Counted from the first letter of the stretch, positions 52,766-62,265 are shown. The stretch: 64,000 nucleotides of DNA from a halophilic archaeon (GCA_003298465.1 QNGA01000003.1:372001-436000); one strand, 5' to 3'. Notes: generated from the letters alone by a model not told the origin. Translations and numbers: made by a program.

Positions 52766-53763
52766 GCTTCCACCTCCTGCAGTCGGGCGGCTTCCCCGAG
52801 CGCAGCGAGCTTCGCCTCGAACTTGGCGTACGGCAGGTAGAACAGCTCGGTGTTGCTCGTGAGATACACCGTCTCGAACTCGTTGACCGGGGTCTGCTCT
52901 TCGAACCACTCGACGCGCTCCGTGATGGTCTCGGGGGACTCCACCCGCGTGTTCTGGCCGTCGACGAGGCCGAGCGCGACCGAGTCCTTCGTCCCGTACT
53001 CGTTGACGTTCTCGACCGCGCCTTCGTGGTCCGCGACGAGGTCGTAGCCCACGGCGTCGATGTCGGCGTCGAGCAGGTGGGCGTGGACCTTCTCGTCGAG
53101 CGACCCCCAGTAGCTCTGGACGACCACGTCGGCGTCGGTCGCGGAGGCCACGGCGTCGATGGCCTCGCTGGCGCGGGCGTCCTGGCCGTCGCCCGGCGGG
53201 TTCTCGACGAGCGACGGTTCCAGTAGGAACAGCGTCTCCACGTCGGGGAACGCCTCCGCCTCGCCGGCCAGGAACTCCCCGACGGCCGCGAGGAAGGTCT
53301 CGTCGTCGCCGTAGTGCTCGTCGGTCGCGAGGTCGGCCAGCGAGTAGGGACCGGGAAGGACGGCCTGCAGGGAGTCGGAGCCCGTCAGCTCCGCGGCGGA
53401 CGCCAGTTCGTCGGCCACGTCGCCGTCGAAGTCGAGGTCGCCGGTGACGACGGGGTCGCGGTAGAAGTTGTTGTTGTCGTAGTAGCGGACGATGCCCCGG
53501 GTCTCGACGTTGTCGTGGACCGCGAGGGGGTGCGCGAGCATGTCGTCCCATCGCGACTGCCCCTCGACGATCCTGTCGAGGCCAGCGGTCTGCTGTGCCT
53601 CGACGACCTCCGCCCGCGTCTCCTCGTATATCGCGGTCACGTCCTCGCTCTCGTCGCCTGATATCAGGTCCTCCTTCTGGTGGCCCTTCAGGTCCGAGAG
53701 GTCGTCTTTCGCCCAGTCCGGGAGCGGGTAGATGCCCGGTGTCGTAGCGACGCGCTCTGTCAT
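52762..53763 (-). CDS. MetE-like barrel protein, partner of the methionine synthase
   Basis: A 333-residue MetE-type barrel (TTPGIYPLPDW start, ATG at 53763; VEGQSRWDDMLAHPLAVHDNVETRGIVRYYDNNNFYR; ALPGPYSL-like AVLPGPYSLADLA; LFLLEPSLVENPP; VVVQSYWGSLDEKVHAHLL). I do not see the zinc-binding His-Cys-Cys set of the C-terminal catalytic type, so it may correspond to the N-terminal half of bacterial MetE, which binds folate. The TGA of this gene overlaps the ATG of the catalytic gene by 4 bp, implying stoichiometric synthesis. Confidence 0.82.
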   Translation of the reverse strand: MTERVATTPGIYPLPDWAKDDLSDLKGHQKEDLISGDESEDVTAIYEETRAEVVEAQQTAGLDRIVEGQSRWDDMLAHPLAVHDNVETRGIVRYYDNNNFYRDPVVTGDLDFDGDVADELASAAELTGSDSLQAVLPGPYSLADLATDEHYGDDETFLAAVGEFLAGEAEAFPDVETLFLLEPSLVENPPGDGQDARASEAIDAVASATDADVVVQSYWGSLDEKVHAHLLDADIDAVGYDLVADHEGAVENVNEYGTKDSVALGLVDGQNTRVESPETITERVEWFEEQTPVNEFETVYLTSNTELFYLPYAKFEAKLAALGEAARLQEVEA

Positions 53764-53789
53764 CACCCCGTCCTACGAAATGCTGGGGC

Positions 53790-53799
53790 TTAATATTTT
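53790..53799 (-). promoter_or_regulatory. TATA box of the methionine synthase operon
   Basis: Minus-strand AAAATATTAA lies 27-36 bp before the ATG at 53763, again suggesting a leaderless message. Confidence 0.6.
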
Positions 53800-53953
53800 C
53801 CACTCCGAAAAATAACCGCGGTGCATGAGGGGTGCTACCGAGTGTCGAACGCCCCGAGGACCGGGACGGTCCGACGGTCGACGGAGGAAATTCGTCGCGG
53901 CCCCGGCGTCACATTCGGCAAACGCGGGGAGCCCGTGCCGGAGACCGTCGTGG

Positions 53954-54529
53954 TCACCGGAGCAGTTTCAGCACGGTCAGGGTCTCGAAGGGGAACGACT
54001 CGTCGCGCAGCGCGACGGCGCTGAATCCGTTCGCGGCGGCGCGTTCGACCACCTCGTCGACGCCGGTGAGGCTGCTCGCCAGCAGGAACACTCGCCCGTC
54101 CGGGGCCAGGACGCGCCCCACCGCGTCGAGGAAGGGTTCGATGACCGCCCGTCCCGACTCTCCGCCGGAGAGCGCCCGCTCCATCCAGTCGTCGCGCTCG
54201 GTCTCGGGGTCGGTGGGGAGATAGGGCGGGTTGAAGAGGACGGCGTCGAAGACCGCGTCCCGGAACGGGGCGACGAGGTCCGCGCGCACCGTCTCGACTC
54301 CGCGCTCGCGCGCCTGCTCGCAGGCGTGTGGGTTCACGTCGGACCCGACGACCCGAGCGCCCGTCTCGGCGGCGACCGTCTCGGCGACGTACCCCGACCC
54401 CGTCCCGACTTCGAGGACTCGTTCGTCGGCGCCCACGTGGTCGACGACGACCGTCGCGAGCAGGCGGGAGTCTTCGGCCGGTTGATACACCGGTGTCTCC
54501 GCGTCGCGGAGTTCGGCGAGGTCGGTCAC
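53954..54529 (-). CDS. HemK2/Mtq2-type protein glutamine methyltransferase (GTG start)
   Basis: A 191-residue class I methyltransferase with VLEVGTGSGYVAET (motif I, 39-51), VVGSDVNPHAC and the NPPY signature at 100-103. The latter marks the glutamine/nitrogen methyltransferases. In archaea and eukaryotes this family modifies the GGQ loop of release factor aRF1/eRF1 (known for Haloferax and yeast Mtq2). It starts with GTG overlapping the mscS stop by 4 bp (GTGA), the last gene of the rpl21e-ksgA operon. Confidence 0.88.
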   Translation of the reverse strand: MTDLAELRDAETPVYQPAEDSRLLATVVVDHVGADERVLEVGTGSGYVAETVAAETGARVVGSDVNPHACEQARERGVETVRADLVAPFRDAVFDAVLFNPPYLPTDPETERDDWMERALSGGESGRAVIEPFLDAVGRVLAPDGRVFLLASSLTGVDEVVERAAANGFSAVALRDESFPFETLTVLKLLR

Positions 54530-55725
54530 TCCTTCTCGCTCCCGTCCGACCCGCGTTCGTTCGCGTCGCCGTCGGACTCCTCTTCCGGGCCGCCGTCGGT
54601 GGTCGCTTCCACGTGCTGTGAACGACCGCCGGCGAGCCGGAAGCCGCCGTGTTCCTCGCGCCCGCCGAGTTCCCGCTGGGGGAACGGTATCTTGATGCCG
54701 GCGTCCTCGTAGGTCTCCTTGACCCGGTTGATGACCGCGGTGCGGGCGCGCCACTTCCGGCGCGCGCTCGGTTTGTCGATCCAGAACCGCAGACCGAGCA
54801 CGACCGCGGAGTCGCCGAACTCCTTCGAGACGACCTGGGGCGTCGGCACCGACAGCACGTCGTCTATCTCCTTCATGGTGTCCGCGGCGAGTTCGGCCGC
54901 GCGCTCGACGTCCGCGTTGTAGTCGACGCCCACGTCGACTTCGAGGCGGAGCCGTCCCTTCCGCGAGCGGTTGGTGATGGTACTTCCGCCCACCACGTCG
55001 TTCGGTATCATCACGTACTCGCCGTCGAACGTCTGGATGCGAGTGTTGACCATGGAGATGTCGGTGACGATGCCCTCCTGTTCGTCTATCTCTATCCAGT
55101 CGCCGATCTCGAACGGCCGCGAGAACATCAACACGAGCCCCGCCAGCAGCGCTCCGAGCGTCTGGCGGGCGGCCATGCCGACGACGATGCCGAGGAAGCC
55201 CGCCCCGACGAGCAGGCCGGTGAGGTTGACGTTCCACAGACCGAGGATGACGATGACGGCGACGCCGTACACCGACAACTGGGTGAGGCGGTAGAACACC
55301 TGCGCCTGGTGTTCCGAGATGGTCTTTCGGTCCTGCACGAACCGGTCGAGCGTGTCGCTGACGAACCCCGCGACGATGTAGGAGAGGGCGACGACGAGCA
55401 GCGTCTGGCCCACGGTCCAGATGGTCGAGGCCGCCACCTCCCGGTCCAGACTGGCGAACAGTCTGCTTGCAAATACGACGGTGGTGTTGACCTTGTCCCA
55501 GAGGAACAGCCACGTCACGACCGCCAGCGCGACGAAGGCGAGGAACGAGAAGAGCACGACGACGTCCGCCAGCGCGTCGAGGGTACGGCGTCGGAGTCTG
55601 GCGCGGAGTCGCCACGAGGACGCCGCGGCCCCGGCGACCGAGAGGAGAATGAACCCCCCGATGAGCCAGCGGACGTCGAAACTGGGGCTCCCATTGAACT
55701 GCGCGAGCAGCGTCCCCGTTACCAT
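54526..55725 (-). CDS. MscS-family mechanosensitive channel within the ksgA operon
   Basis: A 399-residue channel with an extended N-terminal part of about five hydrophobic helices (WLIGGFILLSVAGAAASSW, VVVLFSFLAFVALAVVTWLFLW, TVGQTLLVVALSYIVAGF, YGVAVIVILGLWNV, GFLGIVVGMAARQTLGALLAGLVLMFSRPFEIGDWIE with the pore helix) followed by the cytoplasmic beta domain NDVVGGSTITNRS and an acidic Ser/Glu-rich tail. The start ATG overlaps the ksgA stop by 1 bp and its stop overlaps hemK2 by 4 bp, so it is translated in a core information-processing operon. Confidence 0.92.
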   Translation of the reverse strand: MVTGTLLAQFNGSPSFDVRWLIGGFILLSVAGAAASSWRLRARLRRRTLDALADVVVLFSFLAFVALAVVTWLFLWDKVNTTVVFASRLFASLDREVAASTIWTVGQTLLVVALSYIVAGFVSDTLDRFVQDRKTISEHQAQVFYRLTQLSVYGVAVIVILGLWNVNLTGLLVGAGFLGIVVGMAARQTLGALLAGLVLMFSRPFEIGDWIEIDEQEGIVTDISMVNTRIQTFDGEYVMIPNDVVGGSTITNRSRKGRLRLEVDVGVDYNADVERAAELAADTMKEIDDVLSVPTPQVVSKEFGDSAVVLGLRFWIDKPSARRKWRARTAVINRVKETYEDAGIKIPFPQRELGGREEHGGFRLAGGRSQHVEATTDGGPEEESDGDANERGSDGSEKE

Positions 55726-56630
55726 CAGCTCCCACCCCGCCCGTGTTCGTCCGCGAGCCGCGCCAGCGCCGCGAACTGGGCCGGCGTGACGTTCCCTGCA
55801 CGCTTCCGGAGGATATCCTCGCCCAACGCCTCGCGCAGGTCGTCGTCCCCGGTCTCCCCGTCGCTCACCGCTTCGACGGCGTCGACCACGGCGTCGGCGT
55901 CGTCCAGTCCCGATATGTGGGCGGTGTTGCGGATGGCGTTCCGGATGGTCTTGCGGCGCTGGGTGAAGACGGCCTTGACGAAATCGAGGAAGAACGCCTC
56001 GTCGGGCGCCTCGTACTCGGGGTCCCGGGGCGTCGTCCGGACGACGGCGCTCTCGACCTCGGGCTGCGGGGAGAACGCCTCCCGGGGAACGACCTCGACG
56101 ACCTCGACGTCGGCGTAGTGGCCCGCGGTCACCGACAGGCGACCGTAGTCGTCGTCCCCCGGCGCGGCGGCCATCCGCTCGGCGAACTCCTTCTGGAACA
56201 TCAGCACCGTCGGCTTCCCGCGCGGTAGCAGCCGGAACGCTATCTCGCTGGAGATGCCGTACGGGAGGTTCGAGACGCAGGCCGTGAACTCGGGAAGGGC
56301 GACGTCGAGAGCGTCACCCTCGACCACCGTCAGGCGTCCCGCCGCCACGTCGTCGTCGAACTCCTCCCGCAGGAACGCCGCGAGGTCCGGGTCGCGCTCG
56401 ACGACGGTCACCTCGTCGGCGACCGCCAGGAGCCGGTCGGTGAGCGCGCCGGTACCGCCACCGACTTCTAGAACGTGCCGGCGGTCCATTCCCTCGGCGT
56501 ACTCCGGGAGACGGTCGAGCACCCGGTCGTCCACGAGGAAGTGCTGGTCGCGGTTCGGGTCGGCGCGAACCCCGGCGCGGCGGACGAGCGCGTCCGGGTC
56601 CCGGAACTCGTCGCTCGGCGTACGTGCCAT
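55725..56630 (-). CDS. ksgA: 16S rRNA dimethyladenosine transferase KsgA/RsmA
   Basis: A 301-residue methyltransferase that dimethylates two adjacent adenines of helix 45 in 16S rRNA. Motifs include DQHFLVDDRVLDRLPEYA, VLEVGGGTGALTDRL, VTVVERDPDLA, EGDALDVALPEFTACVSNLPYGISSEIAF (NLPY), VLMFQKEFAERM and PQPEVESAVVR with FFLDFVKAVFTQRRKTIRNAI. Conserved archaeal operon member with rpl21e, rpoF and DUF655. Start at ATG 56630; overlaps mscS downstream by 1 bp. Confidence 0.96.
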   Translation of the reverse strand: MARTPSDEFRDPDALVRRAGVRADPNRDQHFLVDDRVLDRLPEYAEGMDRRHVLEVGGGTGALTDRLLAVADEVTVVERDPDLAAFLREEFDDDVAAGRLTVVEGDALDVALPEFTACVSNLPYGISSEIAFRLLPRGKPTVLMFQKEFAERMAAAPGDDDYGRLSVTAGHYADVEVVEVVPREAFSPQPEVESAVVRTTPRDPEYEAPDEAFFLDFVKAVFTQRRKTIRNAIRNTAHISGLDDADAVVDAVEAVSDGETGDDDLREALGEDILRKRAGNVTPAQFAALARLADEHGRGGS

Positions 56631-56736
56631 CGTTACTCCCGGATACCGCGTGGAGCGGGGTAAACCCACCGAGTCGGCCGGACGCGGCGTTCGCCCGGTC
56701 GACGGCGGCGATTCGACAGTCGGCGGCCGCCTTCGG

Positions 56737-57309
56737 TTACTCGTCGCGGTGGGCGAACGTCCGGTACTTCAGGTCGTCCTCGCGAACCTCTTCGAGGATG
56801 CGTTCGACCAGGACGCCCTCCGGGTCGTGGAGACCGGCGACCCGCTCCTCGATATCGTCGAAGCTGTCGAACGGCTGGCGTTTGCGCTCCTCCAGGACGT
56901 TGTTGCGGAGCTTCTTGCCGATGCCCGGCAGGAGGTTCAACTGGTGGAGCCGAAGCGTGATCGGCTGGGCGTCGTTGTAGAAGTCGACGAACCGCTGGCA
57001 GTCGTTCTCGACGATGTCCTTGACGGCGTGTTCGAGTTCGGACTGGGCCGTCCCCGAGAGGTCCTCGTACTCTATCTCCCGGACCTCCTCGACCCCTTCG
57101 CGTTCCTCCGGCGGGTCGACGACCACCCGGTCGCCGATGCCGGAGTCGGCGTCCTGGTCGAATGTCAGTTCGAGCAGGCGGAACTCCGCCTCGGTCAGGG
57201 CGTAGGCCAGCGGCGGCTTCTGGTACTGTGGCCGGTCGTCTTCGGCCCTCCCGTGTGGAAGAAAGTCGAGCAACACGGCTGTCTCGCGTTCGCTCTCGGA
57301 TTCACTCAT
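56737..57309 (-). CDS. DUF655 RNA-binding-like protein
   Basis: A 190-residue DUF655 protein, a family with an N-terminal OB/S1-like part (ETAVLLDFLPHGR, GDRVVVDP) and a C-terminal helix-hairpin-helix (HQLNLLPGIGKKLRNNVLEERKR). It is found almost exclusively in archaea between rpoF and ksgA and is assumed to act in RNA or ribosome metabolism; no experimental function is known to me. Its place between rpoF (57 bp) and ksgA (106 bp) matches that conserved layout. Confidence 0.9.
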   Translation of the reverse strand: MSESESERETAVLLDFLPHGRAEDDRPQYQKPPLAYALTEAEFRLLELTFDQDADSGIGDRVVVDPPEEREGVEEVREIEYEDLSGTAQSELEHAVKDIVENDCQRFVDFYNDAQPITLRLHQLNLLPGIGKKLRNNVLEERKRQPFDSFDDIEERVAGLHDPEGVLVERILEEVREDDLKYRTFAHRDE

Positions 57310-57366
57310 TGTCGTAGATAACGGCGACGAATCACTTAAAGAATCGGTCAGATGGTCGAGAGGCGA

Positions 57367-57723
57367 TCAGTCGTACTGCGCCACGACGTTCAGGATGTCG
57401 TCGAGTTCGTCGCCCGAGAGCGTGAACCGCTCCTGGGCGTACACCGCGCGCAGTTCGTCGCGGTCCTTCGGCAGCAGGTCCGCGATCTTGTACGCCGTGG
57501 GTTCGTCCACCTTCTCCTCGTCGAGCAGTTTCTCGACGAGTTCGCGGGACTCGTCGGGGTCGAGGAGGGCGAACCGGTTGACGTGGTCGATAGCTCGCGC
57601 GAGGTTGTACGGCATCTCGCGGTCCTCGTCCAGGGCGCGGTCCGTCTCGATGTCCGCGAGGAGTTCCTTGGCCTCGGCGGTGGTGAGGTGGTCCTCGTCG
57701 AGCTTCTCCTTGAAGATGGTCAT
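57367..57723 (-). CDS. rpoF: RNA polymerase subunit F (Rpb4-like)
   Basis: A 118-residue Rpb4 homologue that forms the stalk of archaeal RNA polymerase with subunit E (Rpo7). It contains LTTAEAKELLADIETDRAL, ALLDPDESRELVEKLL, KIADLLPKDRDELRAVYAQER and FTLSGDELDDILNVVAQYD, the last being the HRDC-like C-terminal part. It starts 4 bp after rpl21e ends, so translation is tightly linked. Found in this operon in many archaea. Confidence 0.93.
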   Translation of the reverse strand: MTIFKEKLDEDHLTTAEAKELLADIETDRALDEDREMPYNLARAIDHVNRFALLDPDESRELVEKLLDEEKVDEPTAYKIADLLPKDRDELRAVYAQERFTLSGDELDDILNVVAQYD

Positions 57724-57727
57724 GCGT

Positions 57728-58018
57728 CTACTCCTGGGCGCGGAGGTGAGCCGGCTTGACGATGAGCGTCTTCTCCTTGCCGCGGTCGTCGATGACGACC
57801 TTGTAGGCGGTCCCCTGCTCGCCGACGACCTCGCCGGTGTGGCCGTCGAAGCGCGGGTGGAATCGGCCGTCGGGGACGCTCGGGTCTATCTTCAGGTGGA
57901 CCTTCTGGCCGACCTCGTACTCCTGAACCGCACGCTGGGGCGGGGACGTGCCGCGAGATCGCGGGTCGTTCGACAGTTTGTCTCGAGTGGTGTTGTAGGG
58001 TCCGTTCGAACTCGGCAT
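57728..58018 (-). CDS. rpl21e: 50S ribosomal protein L21e
   Basis: A 96-residue ribosomal protein with the SH3-like eL21 core ([35 protein letters not shown] and [22 protein letters not shown]). N-terminus [22 protein letters not shown] is conserved in archaea. First gene of the operon leading to rpoF and ksgA, with a TATA box 30-38 bp upstream. Confidence 0.96.
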   Translation of the reverse strand: MPSSNGPYNTTRDKLSNDPRSRGTSPPQRAVQEYEVGQKVHLKIDPSVPDGRFHPRFDGHTGEVVGEQGTAYKVVIDDRGKEKTLIVKPAHLRAQE

Positions 58019-58047
58019 AGTCGTACGTCCGTCTTGTTCGGTGACGG

Positions 58048-58056
58048 TTATAAAAG
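58048..58056 (-). promoter_or_regulatory. TATA box of the rpl21e operon
   Basis: Minus-strand TTTTATAAC lies 30-38 bp before the rpl21e ATG and is the likely promoter for the six-gene operon reaching hemK2. Confidence 0.65.
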
Positions 58057-58095
58057 GTGCGTTCCGCGCCGCTCGTCCCCGTCGGCGGGTCGCCG

Positions 58096-59079
58096 TCACC
58101 AGCGGTGATGAACCGCGTCGGCGACGTACTCCTCGTACACGTCGCGGACGCCCGCCATCTGCGCGTCGGTCGGGGCCGGACGGTCGGCGGCGGCGACGTT
58201 CTCCCGGACGTGGTCCGGATTCGTCGAGCCGGGGATGACCGTCGACACCGCGTCGAACGAGAGGATCCAGCCGAGCGCGAACTGCGCCATCGTCGCGTCG
58301 TCGGGGACGTGCGGCCGCAGCGCCTCGACGGCCTCCAGGCCGCGCTCGTAGGGGACTCCGGCGAACGTCTCCCCGCGGTCGAACGCCTCCCCCTCGCGGT
58401 TGAAGTTCCGGTGGTCGTCCTCGGGGAACTCGGTGTCGGCCGAGAGTTCGCCCGTCAGCAGGCCGGACGCCAGCGGCACGCGAACGATGACGCCGACGTC
58501 CCGGCGTTTCGCCTCCCGGAGGAAGAGGTCCGCGGGGCGCTGGCGAAACGGGTTGAAGATTATCTGGACCGTCTCGACGCCGGGGTACTGGATGGCCTTC
58601 AGCCCCTCCTCGACGCGTTCGACGCTGACGCCGTAGTGGGCTATCGTCCCCGCCTCCCGGAGGTCGGCCAGCGCGTCGAACACCTCCGGTCGGTAGTAGA
58701 CGTCCGTCGGCGGACAGTGCAACTGGAGCAGGTCGAGCGTCTCGGCATCGAGATTCTCCCGACTCCGGTCGACGAACCGCTCCAGGTTCTCGGCGGTGTA
58801 CCCCGCGGCCTCGTGCGGGTCGAGTCGCCGGCCGGCCTTCGTGGCGACCACGGGCTCTTCCTCGCGCTCCGCGAGCACCGAGGCGACGAGGCGCTCGCTG
58901 CGACCGTCGCCGTACACGTCGGCGGTGTCGACGAAGTTCACGCCTGCGTCGAGCGCCGTCTCGATGGCCCGCCGACCCTCCGCTTCGGACACCTCGCCCC
59001 AGTCGGAGCCGACCTCCCACGTCCCGAGACCGACCGCCGTCACGTCCGCTCCCGTCGTTCCGAGTGCGCGTCGTTCCAT
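58096..59079 (-). CDS. aldo/keto reductase family protein
   Basis: A 327-residue (alpha/beta)8 NADPH reductase. The catalytic tetrad can be placed at Asp and Tyr of [13 protein letters not shown], Lys of VATKAG and His of [13 protein letters not shown]-binding C-terminal segment is [18 protein letters not shown]. Resembles general stress YhdN/AKR11-like enzymes; substrate unknown. It lies 77 bp upstream of rpl21e on the same strand, ending before the promoter. Confidence 0.93.
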   Translation of the reverse strand: MERRALGTTGADVTAVGLGTWEVGSDWGEVSEAEGRRAIETALDAGVNFVDTADVYGDGRSERLVASVLAEREEEPVVATKAGRRLDPHEAAGYTAENLERFVDRSRENLDAETLDLLQLHCPPTDVYYRPEVFDALADLREAGTIAHYGVSVERVEEGLKAIQYPGVETVQIIFNPFRQRPADLFLREAKRRDVGVIVRVPLASGLLTGELSADTEFPEDDHRNFNREGEAFDRGETFAGVPYERGLEAVEALRPHVPDDATMAQFALGWILSFDAVSTVIPGSTNPDHVRENVAAADRPAPTDAQMAGVRDVYEEYVADAVHHRW

Positions 59080-59157
59080 GCCCCCTGCAACGCTCCCCGG
59101 GATTATCGGTGTTCGTCTTCCCCGGCCGTCTCGCCGACGCGAACCGGACGACGCCGC

Positions 59158-60627
59158 TCACTCCTCCGCGACGCGTTCTGCGGCGCGTCGCTCCCGGAGG
59201 TCGTCCTGTAGCCGCCCGGCGACGAACTCGCGCAACTGCGCGGCGGTCGCGGCGTCGAGGTCCGCGGCGCGGGCGTCCCGTCCGGCGAGGCGGGCCGAAC
59301 TCGCGGTGTCGACGACGACCGTCGCCAGCCGCCACCGGCGCTGGAACACCGTCGCCTGCTGGACGACGGTCTGGACGCGGTAGTAGGGGACGACCGTCGT
59401 CGCGCGCCGCCAGAACCCGATACGCGTCACGACGTGGTCGTCTCCCGTCGAGTACCCCAGGTGCTTCCAGCGGTAGTGGGCCGCGACCGGAGCGACAGCG
59501 AGCAGCGCGAGCGGCGCGTACCAGGGGCCGAAACCGACGACGAACCGGTCGACGCCGTACGCCACCGCGGTCAGGCCGAGGACGACGATGGCGTACCGCC
59601 CGGCGTAGCGCCGTCTGGCGCGCTTCGGCGGCCGCTCGAACGTCGGCTCCCGGAACGGTTCTACTTCGCGCGCGAGCGCGAGGACGCGCTCACGGGCCGC
59701 CAGCGGGACGGCCGCCTGGGAGCCGCCGCCGTCCTGACCCGGCGCGTAGCCGGCCGTCTCGACGGCGAGCGTGGCATATCCCGCGAGTCGCATCAGCGGG
59801 TTCTCCCGGAGCGTTACGGTCTGGACCTTCTCCAGCGGGACCGTTCCGTCGTAGCGCTGGAGCAGGCCGCGTTCGTACCGGAGTTCGTCGCCGACGCGCG
59901 TGAGCCGGAAATCGTAGTAGCGCGCGAACGTCACCATCGCGCTGGCGACCCACAGCACCAGCGCCGACAGCGCGAGCTGGGTCAGCCCGACGAGGGCGTC
60001 GACGCCGGACGACTCGCCGGTCACCAGCGGCACGACGACGAAGGCGAGCCCGACGATGCGCGGCTCGACCGAGATGGCCGACAGCAGCGCGAGTTCCGAC
60101 GACCGGATGGCGTAGAGCTCCTCCTCCGGTTCCGCCTCGACCGTCTCGGACGGAGTTTCGTCGCCTTCCTCCACCTCGCCCGCGGCTTCGGCGCGCTTGC
60201 GCCGCTGAATTTCGCGCTGGAGTCGCTTGGCCTCCTCGTAGGCCACGAACCGGAGGCTGGCCTCCGTCTGGTCGCCGCCGGCGGTTTCGAGGCTCACCGA
60301 CGAGAGGCCGAGCGCGCGCTGGACGACGTTGCGACGGATGTCGACGTTCTGGACCCGTCGAAGCGGAATCTCGCGTCGCCGCCGCGAGAGGACGCCCGAC
60401 TCGATGTCGAGCGAGTCGCCCGTCAGTTCGTAGGCGAACCGGCGGTAGTAGGCCGTCTCCCAGGCCACGGCGACGGCGAGGCCGACCACCGCCAGCAGTG
60501 CGACACGGAGCGGTTCCAGAAAGTCCACGACGCCCCCGAGCGCCAGTCCGGCGAACAGCAGGCTGGAGCCGACGCTCACGCCGCGCGAAACCGCACGGTA
60601 CGGCAGCGAGAGCGGGTGCAGTTTCAT
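59158..60627 (-). CDS. bacterial PH-domain membrane protein (YdbT-like)
   Basis: A 489-residue membrane protein with three bPH2 domains, each after a pair of hydrophobic helices (about residues 15-55, 195-235, 345-390). PH-domain signatures are [64 protein letters not shown] and [26 protein letters not shown]. The start ATG overlaps the stop of the upstream small PH gene by 4 bp. Together they resemble the Bacillus YdbS-YdbT pair, linked there to resistance to a bacteriocin; function in archaea is unknown. Confidence 0.88.
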   Translation of the reverse strand: MKLHPLSLPYRAVSRGVSVGSSLLFAGLALGGVVDFLEPLRVALLAVVGLAVAVAWETAYYRRFAYELTGDSLDIESGVLSRRRREIPLRRVQNVDIRRNVVQRALGLSSVSLETAGGDQTEASLRFVAYEEAKRLQREIQRRKRAEAAGEVEEGDETPSETVEAEPEEELYAIRSSELALLSAISVEPRIVGLAFVVVPLVTGESSGVDALVGLTQLALSALVLWVASAMVTFARYYDFRLTRVGDELRYERGLLQRYDGTVPLEKVQTVTLRENPLMRLAGYATLAVETAGYAPGQDGGGSQAAVPLAARERVLALAREVEPFREPTFERPPKRARRRYAGRYAIVVLGLTAVAYGVDRFVVGFGPWYAPLALLAVAPVAAHYRWKHLGYSTGDDHVVTRIGFWRRATTVVPYYRVQTVVQQATVFQRRWRLATVVVDTASSARLAGRDARAADLDAATAAQLREFVAGRLQDDLRERRAAERVAEE

Positions 60628-61085
60628 ACGGCGTCCTCTGACTCGCTCTCGATGGCGAGGTTGCGGAGCCGACGCTGGAGGTCGGTCGCGCGGTCGGGCG
60701 TCAGCCCCGGAATGGTCACGTCGGCACCGCGGGAGCCGGCGGTGTAGACGACGACGCTGCCGAGTCCGAGGAGACGCTCGACCGGCCCGCGCTGGGTGTC
60801 GACGTGCTGGACGCGGACGAACGGGACGACGGTCGTGACCCGCGTGAACACGCCTCGTTCGAGGTAGAGGTCGTCGTCCCGTATCTCGAACCGCCACACG
60901 CGGTACCGCAGGACGACGTACGCGACGCCGAAGACGAGGGCGGCGACCCCGACGGCCGCGACGACCCAGACGCCGACGTCGACGACGAAACGGTCGACCG
61001 CCGCCGCCATCGCGCCGAGCACGAGCGCGGTCAGCAGCGTCCCGGCGAGCCAGACGAAGCGGACGCGCGGATTGAGCGCTTCCAT
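60624..61085 (-). CDS. bacterial PH-domain membrane protein (YdbS-like)
   Basis: A 153-residue protein with two hydrophobic helices (FVWLAGTLLTALVLGAMAAA and VGVWVVAAVGVAALVFGVAY) followed by one bPH2 domain (WRFEIRDDDLYLERGVFTRV, VVPFVRVQHVDTQRGPVERLLGL). ATG 61085 is preferred over a TTG two codons upstream. Translationally coupled to the larger PH protein by an ATGA overlap; the two would form a membrane complex. Confidence 0.87.
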   Translation of the reverse strand: MEALNPRVRFVWLAGTLLTALVLGAMAAAVDRFVVDVGVWVVAAVGVAALVFGVAYVVLRYRVWRFEIRDDDLYLERGVFTRVTTVVPFVRVQHVDTQRGPVERLLGLGSVVVYTAGSRGADVTIPGLTPDRATDLQRRLRNLAIESESEDAV

Positions 61086-61317
61086 GTCCAAGACACGGGA
61101 CAGCTATCGCATAAAGTGTCGGCATCCCGCGTGAAGCCGTCGAACGCGAGCGGTCCCGCGCCCTGCCCCCGAATCGCCGCTCGACCGGGGTAACGTCGAC
61201 CGTTACCGTTCGCCTACGCCGGCTATAGGCACCTCCTGCGGAACGGTTCGCGGTGGCTGACGGTCGTCAGACGGAGTGGAACAAAGGTCCGTGCGACCCG
61301 TCTCTCTGCCGGACACC

Positions 61318-62265
61318 ATGCCAAGGAATTCGCCAGTCACCGTTAACCGTCGTCGATTCCTGTCGGTGACGGCCGCGTCGACGGTGGCGCTCGGAGGGCT
61401 CTCGACGACCCAGGCGCAGCAGTCGAACGGTAGCAAGATAGTCATCGAACAGGACGGGAAGTGCATCCCGCTGCAACCGCTCTCGTACGAGGGGCTGCCG
61501 GTCGAGCAGTTCTACGACTACCGGACGCCCGACACGGAACCCTCGTCGTACAAGTACGCCTCCTTCGGCACCCAGCAGTTACAGCGCAAGAACACGAGCA
61601 TCATGTTCCTGTACGACGGGCCGAAGGGACTGAGCCTCGTCATGGTTCACGACAAGCTACACAGTACGGGCTCGGGCGGCGCGGTCACGTTCCGTCTCAC
61701 CAAACTCCCGGCCAAGGGGAAGTGGGTCGTCAAGGACGACAGCTACGACGGACCGACGAACCGGGACACCTTCGACCACTCCATCAACCGCGACTGGGAG
61801 GGCAAGAAGACCGCGACCAGCGTCATCAACTGGACGTGGCAGGACGGACGCGCCGACGGCGGGGTCTACCGCGGACTCGGCGACGAGTTCGAGTTCAAGA
61901 TTCACCCGGCGTTCAACGAGCAGGCCGCGCTCTCGAGCGTGGGCGAGGGACCGTACGAGGGGAAGATCAACAAGTGGGAGGTGCTGTCCGGAAACGTGAA
62001 CAACCCGACCCGGACCGAACTGAAGATGCAGAAGCCGGTGACGATCAAGACCGGCAGCTGCAACGGCTCGTCGAAGCAGACCTCGACCTCCAGTTCGAAC
62101 TCGGACGGGGAGACGAGTTCGGGGGAGACCTCCTCGTCGCCGACGTCCCCCACGACCACGCCGGGCGGAGCGAGCGGCCAGAGCCGGGGATTCTTCGAGA
62201 GGATATGGGACGGACTCGGTGCCGCCCTGAACGCGGTTCTGTCGTTCTTCGGCAACCTCTTCTAG
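61318..62265 (+). CDS. Tat-exported protein with Ser/Thr-rich stalk
   Basis: A 315-residue protein starting with a twin-arginine signal (NRRRFLSVTAASTVALGG) and cleavage near residue 34. The mature domain (about 35-250) is beta-rich with tryptophan-containing strands (WVVKDDSYDG, VINWTWQDGRADGGVYRG) and two Cys; a Ser/Thr/Gly-rich stalk (about 255-290) leads to a hydrophobic amphipathic C-terminus FFERIWDGLGAALNAVLSFFG that may insert into or rest on the membrane. I do not recognise the family. Single gene. Confidence 0.7.
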   Translation: MPRNSPVTVNRRRFLSVTAASTVALGGLSTTQAQQSNGSKIVIEQDGKCIPLQPLSYEGLPVEQFYDYRTPDTEPSSYKYASFGTQQLQRKNTSIMFLYDGPKGLSLVMVHDKLHSTGSGGAVTFRLTKLPAKGKWVVKDDSYDGPTNRDTFDHSINRDWEGKKTATSVINWTWQDGRADGGVYRGLGDEFEFKIHPAFNEQAALSSVGEGPYEGKINKWEVLSGNVNNPTRTELKMQKPVTIKTGSCNGSSKQTSTSSSNSDGETSSGETSSSPTSPTTTPGGASGQSRGFFERIWDGLGAALNAVLSFFGNLF

